From Paraburkholderia fungorum (lineage in GTDB: Bacteria > Pseudomonadota > Gammaproteobacteria > Burkholderiales > Burkholderiaceae), in NCBI RefSeq assembly GCF_900099835.1, contig NZ_FNKP01000002.1, positions 2,418,001-2,482,000 on the forward strand: a stretch of 64,000 nt of DNA, in the 5' to 3' direction. The translations under genes and the position numbers were made by a program. This document shows, piece after piece, positions 59,681-64,000 of the stretch; positions within the stretch are counted from its first letter, which is position 1; each line of letters starts with the position of its first letter. A model generated the notes under the pieces. The model was given only the letters and a program-made list of their open reading frames with translations. It was not told where the DNA came from and made no database searches.

Positions 59681-60976
59681 TTAGTCGAACGTGATGCGCG
59701 CGGTGAGACCCGACGGCTTGTGGTTGAACAGCACCAGCTTGCCGCCATGCGTGCGAACAATATCGTTCACGATCGACAAACCCAACCCGACACTTCCCGG
59801 CTGACCTGTGCGCGCCGCATCGAGGCGAACAAACGGTTCGATAACGTCCTTAAGCCGCTCTTCGGGTATGCCGGGACCGTCGTCGGTCACATCGATCATG
59901 ATGTGTTTGCCGCGCACCGACGCAATCACCACCACGATTCCACCAAAGCGCAACGCGTTCTCGATGAGGTTGCTCATCACGCGCTGCATCGCGTCGGGGC
60001 GGCATAGAAACGGAATCTGGTCCGGTCCTTCGTAGTGGATTCGCGCGCCGGAATCTTCATATTCGTCGCACAGCGTAGCAAGCAGCGCACCTAGATCGAG
60101 CCACTCCTTCTTCTCGGCTTCCGCATTCGAAGTACTCAGAAAAGCCAGCGCCGACGAGACCATTTTCTGCATCAGGTTGATGTCCCTGAGCAGCTTCTCG
60201 CGCACGATCTCCTTGCCGGTATCGACCTGCAAACGCATCCGCGTGAGCGGCGTGCGCAGATCGTGACTGATTGCCGCCAGCATGCGCGTCCGGCCTTCGA
60301 TCGATGCGGTAATACGCTCCTGCATCAGGTTGAATGCGTGCGCGGCGCGGCGGATTTCAAGCGGCCCTTCCTCTTCGATCGGTGCAATCACAATGTCGCG
60401 CCCGAATGCTTCAGCGCGGTCACACAGGCGACGCAACGGCCGGATCACGCGCGACACGGCCCACGCGGACAAACCGGCGACACCGACGCACAGGAAAGCC
60501 AGCGCGCCGAAGAACGGGAACGTCAGCCGGGGCGGCTCGTAACCCACCCGGTTGATGTGCACTTCGAGGGTGTCGTGGCCGATCGGCACGAGCACCTGAA
60601 TATCCGGCGTGTCGTCATCGCTACTGCACGAACGCGCGGTCAGGCCAGGAAGGTCGGGAAGCTGGTATCGCAACGCCGATTCGAGGTCGCGCGAATTGAG
60701 CGTTCGATGCTCGCAGGGCAGATTCACCGATGTGAGCTTGAGTGAGAAATCCGCCCGCTGCGATGCGGCGATCACGCTTTCCCGATCGCGCTCGGGCACA
60801 CCGCGGAGTATCTGCACGACACTGGCGATACGGTACGTGGGCTGCCAGGGCCACGGCGGAGTCGGCGGGCTGCCCGTGACGAACAGCAACACGATGAAGA
60901 TCGCGAAGGTCACGATTGACGAGCCCGCGACAATCGTCAGAATCTGCCCGAGCGTCGTACTGAAATAACGTCGCAT
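59681..60976 (-). CDS. Sensor histidine kinase (EnvZ-like)
   Basis: This 431-residue membrane kinase has two TM segments at about residues 9-33 and 167-187, with a periplasmic region of about 130 residues between (two Cys, at SVNLPCEHR and TARSCSSDD). A HAMP segment follows, then the H-box MLAAISHDLRTPLTRMRLQ, N-box NLIENALRFG, DDGPGIPEE and SVGLGLSIVNDIV. Its ATG shares a base with the response-regulator stop (TGATG). The signal is unknown; downstream genes on the same strand suggest that it senses an aromatic or membrane-active compound. Confidence 0.94.
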   Translation of the reverse strand: MRRYFSTTLGQILTIVAGSSIVTFAIFIVLLFVTGSPPTPPWPWQPTYRIASVVQILRGVPERDRESVIAASQRADFSLKLTSVNLPCEHRTLNSRDLESALRYQLPDLPGLTARSCSSDDDTPDIQVLVPIGHDTLEVHINRVGYEPPRLTFPFFGALAFLCVGVAGLSAWAVSRVIRPLRRLCDRAEAFGRDIVIAPIEEEGPLEIRRAAHAFNLMQERITASIEGRTRMLAAISHDLRTPLTRMRLQVDTGKEIVREKLLRDINLMQKMVSSALAFLSTSNAEAEKKEWLDLGALLATLCDEYEDSGARIHYEGPDQIPFLCRPDAMQRVMSNLIENALRFGGIVVVIASVRGKHIMIDVTDDGPGIPEERLKDVIEPFVRLDAARTGQPGSVGLGLSIVNDIVRTHGGKLVLFNHKPSGLTARITFD

Positions 60977-61698
60977 CAGGCAACCGTCACGTCGAGCTGG
61001 AACGCGTATCCATCTGCGCGCACGGTGCGAATGGGATCTTCGAGGCGATTATCGCCGGACAGTTTGCGGCGCAGCCGGCTGATCAGAAGATCGACCGAGC
61101 GCTCGGCAATCGGGAAATTTTTGCCTCGCGTCAGATTGATGAGTTCTTCACGCGACAGTACCCGCCGTGGGTTCTGGCACAGCACGAGCAGCAGATCGGT
61201 TTCCGCGCCCGTTAGCGGCACGCGCAAGCCGGTTCCTGAGCGCAACAGGCGCCGATATGGGTAAAAGGTGAACTCGGAAAACTTCAGCACAAGCTCGGCG
61301 GAAGACTGATTTCGCGGAGTATCGACCGCGTCGGGCCGACGCAGCACCGCGCGGATTCGCGCGAGCAGTTCGCGCAGATCGAAAGGCTTGGACACGTAGT
61401 CGTCCGCACCCAGTTCGAGACCTACCACCTTGTCGGTCGGCTCGGACAACGCCGTGAGCATGATGACGCGCGGTCCATTTGACGAAGAACGGATGCGGCG
61501 GCAGATCTCGAAGCCGTCCTCGCCAGGCAGCATCACATCGAGTAGCACCAGGTCGATCGGGCTGCGTTTCAGAATGTCGTCGGCGGCCTGTGCGTCTCCC
61601 GCGATTCGAACCAGGTAGCCCTTCTCGGCCAGATAGTCCGCTAGTGGCCCGGCAATGTCAGGGTCGTCCTCGACGAGGAGGATATGTGTGTCGGTCAA
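60976..61698 (-). CDS. OmpR-family response regulator
   Basis: A receiver plus winged-helix regulator of the OmpR type. The receiver begins THILLVEDDPDIAG, with the phospho-acceptor in LVLLDVMLPGEDG and the switch Lys in YVSKPFDLREL. The DNA-binding domain follows (about 135-235), with RSVDLLISRLRRKL and the wing RTVRADGYAF. I place the start at the TTG at 61698 (TDTHILLVE), preceded by GAGGCGGA, because the open frame from the ATG at 61806 adds 36 residues with no domain signal; the ATG remains possible. It is the first gene of the likely operon with the kinase, exporter and esterases. Confidence 0.93.
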   Translation of the reverse strand: MTDTHILLVEDDPDIAGPLADYLAEKGYLVRIAGDAQAADDILKRSPIDLVLLDVMLPGEDGFEICRRIRSSSNGPRVIMLTALSEPTDKVVGLELGADDYVSKPFDLRELLARIRAVLRRPDAVDTPRNQSSAELVLKFSEFTFYPYRRLLRSGTGLRVPLTGAETDLLLVLCQNPRRVLSREELINLTRGKNFPIAERSVDLLISRLRRKLSGDNRLEDPIRTVRADGYAFQLDVTVA

Positions 61699-61822
61699 TT
61701 CAATCCGCCTCGGCAAATGTTGCTTGATGTTGGCGACGCTGTGCGGCCGATGCAGTTCGCTGCGATGCGTCAGGCCATCGACGTCGAACCTGTGATTTTC
61801 CCGCAAAACGTTTTCGCTGGGA

Positions 61823-61858
61823 GCGGGATTCGTATGTCAATCCCGACACAATTATGAA
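61823..61858. repeat. Direct repeat copy 1 with TGTC-N6-GACA dyad
   Basis: It begins GCGGGATTCGTATGTC and continues with CGACACAATTATGAA. Copy 2 lies 122 bases downstream with about 80% identity over the element. This is a likely regulator binding site near the response-regulator promoter. Confidence 0.6.
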
Positions 61859-61944
61859 ATATACATATAAATCAGTAGCTTAATCGATTCCCCGAAAGAC
61901 GCGATTTCATGAAAAGACCGCGGATCAAACGCATGTTCACCATC

Positions 61945-61979
61945 GCGGGATTTATGTCTACCTCGACACAATGTGTGAA
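61945..61979. repeat. Direct repeat copy 2 with TGTC-N6-GACA dyad
   Basis: It begins GCGGGATTTATGTC and continues with CGACACAATGTGTGAA, one base shorter than copy 1. Same orientation. Spacing between copies is about 11.6 helical turns. Confidence 0.6.
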
Positions 61980-62171
61980 TGTCGACTCAAACCTAATAGC
62001 CGGTTGATGCTTTTCGGACGCTCCCCTATCGTGGACTCTGCCGCAGCCCGACATGACGCTTACGTGTAGAGGAAAGACATCACACTCATCTTCCAATATT
62101 CAGAGGAATGCCAACAGCCTTTTTATTGTGCTTCTGTATTTGCTGTAAAGGTTTGGTAGAACGGACACGGC

Positions 62172-63122
62172 ATGAATATGACTCTCGTATCCCCATCAGC
62201 AACTCCACGCAACCCACACCCGATCTCACCGGCGGCTCCAGTTCCCAAGGTCCGGCTTTACGTCGACCGGCCTCAGGGAGATAACTGGTTTGTGCACGTG
62301 GGCTATATCAAGGATCGGGGACGATGGCGAACCGAACCCCATGCTCACCCCGCATACGGTCAGGTGATATTCGTGCGTACCGGCCGTGGGACGATCAATC
62401 TGGAAGGAAGAGGCGTTCCATTCGAGGGACCCTGCGCGTTGCTATTGCCGCCTGATTGCGTTCACGGTCTCGACTACGAGATCGATGTCGAACGATGGGT
62501 CGTCACGATCGAACTGGGATATCTGGCGAGGATCAATACCCGGCTTCACGAGTTCATCGCACTGTGGAGAACGCCGCGCATGATTCCTCTGCCGGATCAT
62601 GACGAGGCGGCTGCCGGGCTCTACCGCAACATCTCGGCTCTGAAACAGGAAGCCGAGTCCGACGCGATGGGTCACTGGATCGGAGCCGAAGCGCGGTTGA
62701 CGAATTTGCAACTCATGCTTGTCCGGCAGACACGTCTTGAGGAAGATTTAGTCGAAAACGCAAAGGGGAGCGATGTCCGCAAAGCGGAGCGATTTCGCAA
62801 GCTGATCGACGAACATTTTCGGGAAAATCTGTCGCTGAAAGACTACGCGTCAAAAATGGGGATGTCTTTGACTCAACTCCGGGCGGTGTGCGCGGCAGTC
62901 TCAGAACAGAGTCCAAGAAAAATGATTCATGCGCGCATCATGACGGAGGCAAAGCGGGATCTCATTTTTGGAGACATGTCGGTTTCGCAGATTGCATTCC
63001 GTCTTGGTTTTGCAGATGCCGCCTATTTCACGCATTTTTTCCGTCGGGAAACAGGTCAGGCACCGTCCGAGTTTCGTCTCGCATCGCGACGGCAGACATC
63101 TTCTGATCTACTTGTCACGTAG
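62172..63122 (+). CDS. AraC-family regulator (AraC-binding cupin + HTH_18)
   Basis: This 316-residue activator has an N-terminal cupin ligand domain at about residues 35-130 (HAHPAYGQVIFVRTGRGTINL and LLPPDCVHGLDYE). The C-terminal double helix-turn-helix is at about 210-305 (LSLKDYASKMGMSLTQLRAVC and ISQ-type VSQIAFRLGFADAAYFTHFFRR). The layout is that of PobR/HpaA-like regulators of aromatic-acid catabolism. It is divergent from the response regulator and convergent with the edge hydrolase. No ribosome site stands out at the ATG. Confidence 0.9.
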   Translation: MNMTLVSPSATPRNPHPISPAAPVPKVRLYVDRPQGDNWFVHVGYIKDRGRWRTEPHAHPAYGQVIFVRTGRGTINLEGRGVPFEGPCALLLPPDCVHGLDYEIDVERWVVTIELGYLARINTRLHEFIALWRTPRMIPLPDHDEAAAGLYRNISALKQEAESDAMGHWIGAEARLTNLQLMLVRQTRLEEDLVENAKGSDVRKAERFRKLIDEHFRENLSLKDYASKMGMSLTQLRAVCAAVSEQSPRKMIHARIMTEAKRDLIFGDMSVSQIAFRLGFADAAYFTHFFRRETGQAPSEFRLASRRQTSSDLLVT

Positions 63123-63202
63123 AAGCAATGGCATTTCTCTAGACCAGAAAAGTAGCTTGCCGGATGTGGTGGCGCCGCGCCACAGTACTTTTGGAAACAA
63201 AA

Positions 63203-63248
63203 AGCGGCGTCCAAAATCCACACTGGACTTGAACGCCGCTAATTTTTT
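63203..63248. terminator. Bidirectional terminator between convergent genes
   Basis: AGCGGCGT (63203-63210) pairs with ACGCCGCT (63233-63240), extended inward by TCCA/TGGA pairing. A T-run follows on the plus strand (63243-63248) and an A-run precedes it, which gives a T-run on the minus strand. Confidence 0.8.
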
Positions 63249-63292
63249 ACTTCTTCCTGGTTGGTGACTTTTACAACGTTACAGTAATCAGC

Positions 63293-64000
63293 TTAGTAAC
63301 TGATGCTGTTGTAACCATCGGTGCCGAGTCCGTTCGCATACGATCCGCTGAGATTCAGCTTGCCGCGAGCCACCTCGCTTTGCCTCGTCTGACTCAGCAG
63401 CCAGTCGTAGCTGGAAGTAATGCCGTTGGCGTACACCCACGTCATTTTATGGCTGCCGTTAGCCAGCGCATCCCAGTAGATGCCCAATTTCGTGGACGTC
63501 GCCAACAGATTGCTCAGCAGCGTGTTTTCTTCCGTTTCGGACGTGGTCGTCGGGTCCCAGCTTGCATACGGAATGGTGACGCCGGCAAGACTGGTGAAGA
63601 GCGTTTGTGTCTGATTCCAGTAGCCGGTGGCTGTGGCGTCGCCGGTCATGTTGGTGGCGAGAATGTTGTCGTCGGAAATCGAGTAGTACCAGTTCTGCCA
63701 GTTCGGGTTGGTGATAATCGTTCCGTCAGTTGGGTACGTGAAGTACGATTTGCCGTTATAGCTGGCGCTCTTGTTGTAGTTGTTGCCCCATTGCGACGCG
63801 ATTGCCCAGATGCCCGCGAAGTAGTTGTCGCGCTGGGCTGCCATATCCAGTAACTGCATGCCGCCCATCGACTGACCGGACGCGTAGATGCGATTGGTGT
63901 CGATGTTATAGGTGGACGTAATGTAGTCCATCAGTTGCCAGGTGGCGGGGAGATATTCGTTGCCCGTCAGGTTATCGGCCACGCTTTGACCCGAGTTAGG
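63293..64000 (-). CDS. Secreted-type alpha/beta hydrolase (PHB-depolymerase/prolyl-oligopeptidase-like), 5' end outside window
   Basis: The frame is open to the window edge, so at least 235 C-terminal residues are visible and the start lies outside. The nucleophile elbow ASGQSMGGMQLLDM carries the serine near the start of the visible part, preceded by NIDTNRIY, the usual strand-turn. A late His (NGSHKMTWVYA) is a plausible triad member. The protein is unusually rich in Asn, Thr, Tyr and Ser, and its DNA is visibly lower in GC than the neighbours, which suggests recent transfer. Related proteins include extracellular esterases and polymer depolymerases; the substrate is unknown. The end of the gene faces the AraC regulator convergently. 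Confidence 0.78.
   Translation of the reverse strand, partial: PNSGQSVADNLTGNEYLPATWQLMDYITSTYNIDTNRIYASGQSMGGMQLLDMAAQRDNYFAGIWAIASQWGNNYNKSASYNGKSYFTYPTDGTIITNPNWQNWYYSISDDNILATNMTGDATATGYWNQTQTLFTSLAGVTIPYASWDPTTTSETEENTLLSNLLATSTKLGIYWDALANGSHKMTWVYANGITSSYDWLLSQTRQSEVARGKLNLSGSYANGLGTDGYNSISY

Larger units (their letters stand above)
61699..62171. other. Divergent promoter region with a duplicated 35-base element
   Basis: This region of up to 473 bases between the response regulator and the AraC gene has no supported gene. It is AT-rich (especially 61850-61880) and contains two related 35-36-base direct repeats (61823-61858, 61945-61979), each with a TGTC-N6-GACA dyad. Confidence 0.6.

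Noticed and set aside
1..64000. tRNA, rRNA, CRISPR arrays, insertion sequences, phage genes
   Set aside because: No cloverleaf-type or rRNA segments, no regularly spaced repeats, and no transposase, integrase or phage proteins were recognised among the plausible reading frames.

Overview
The window is high-GC, densely packed proteobacterial DNA that reads as Burkholderiales, most likely Paraburkholderia or a close relative. The support is a Burkholderia-type trimeric porin, a DUF3563 small protein, many LysR/AraC regulators and a large share of amino-acid and aromatic-type catabolism genes. That mix fits a secondary chromosome or megaplasmid, but the replicon is inferred. No rRNA, tRNA, CRISPR array, prophage or insertion sequence was found. 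Both edges cut genes: an RND pump subunit on the left and a secreted alpha/beta hydrolase on the right.

Left part (1-23 kb). An RND efflux permease and outer-membrane factor are followed by a DegP-type protease, outer-membrane phospholipase A, a divergent two-component pair, two small proteins, an FNR-type oxygen regulator with FNR boxes upstream, an EgtB-like non-heme iron enzyme and a TetR/DMT transporter pair. Next is a fluoride-resistance locus: a crcB-motif riboswitch, a CLC-F type antiporter, a DUF190 protein and a frameshifted crcB remnant. A methyltransferase, a GFA-family zinc protein and an AraC regulator complete this part.

Catabolic island (21.5-46.3 kb). ETF-ubiquinone oxidoreductase, ETF alpha/beta, an FAD amine/amino-acid oxidoreductase and HutD form an electron-transfer module. 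Beside it are a CaiC-like acyl-CoA ligase, an unrecognised 356-residue protein and a Tat-exported binding protein. A tight eight-gene operon (40723 to 32328, minus) encodes a DapA-family lyase, a second paralogous binding protein, two permeases and an ATPase (polyamine/opine type), a GlcD-like and a mandelate-dehydrogenase-like 2-hydroxyacid dehydrogenase, and an N-formylglutamate amidohydrolase-like protein. An MFS carrier, a P5C dehydrogenase and a second amidohydrolase follow. Two paralogous LysR regulators lie near the two ends, and dyads of the form ATAA-N7-TTAT recur in promoters. The products point toward 2-hydroxyacids and glutamate, but the growth substrate cannot be read from the sequence.

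Amino-acid operon (54.1-48.0 kb, minus). A polar amino-acid ABC importer, RidA and two DadA-like oxidases form a seven-gene operon. It is divergent from an XRE-cupin regulator, and the shared promoter region carries two TTTGCA-N4-TGCAAA operators. A porin lies downstream.

Right part (55-64 kb). A response regulator, histidine kinase, DHA2 exporter, tannase/feruloyl-esterase-like enzyme and ceramidase-like enzyme are nearly contiguous on the minus strand and may be one operon. An AraC regulator and a lower-GC hydrolase gene, cut by the window edge, close the window.
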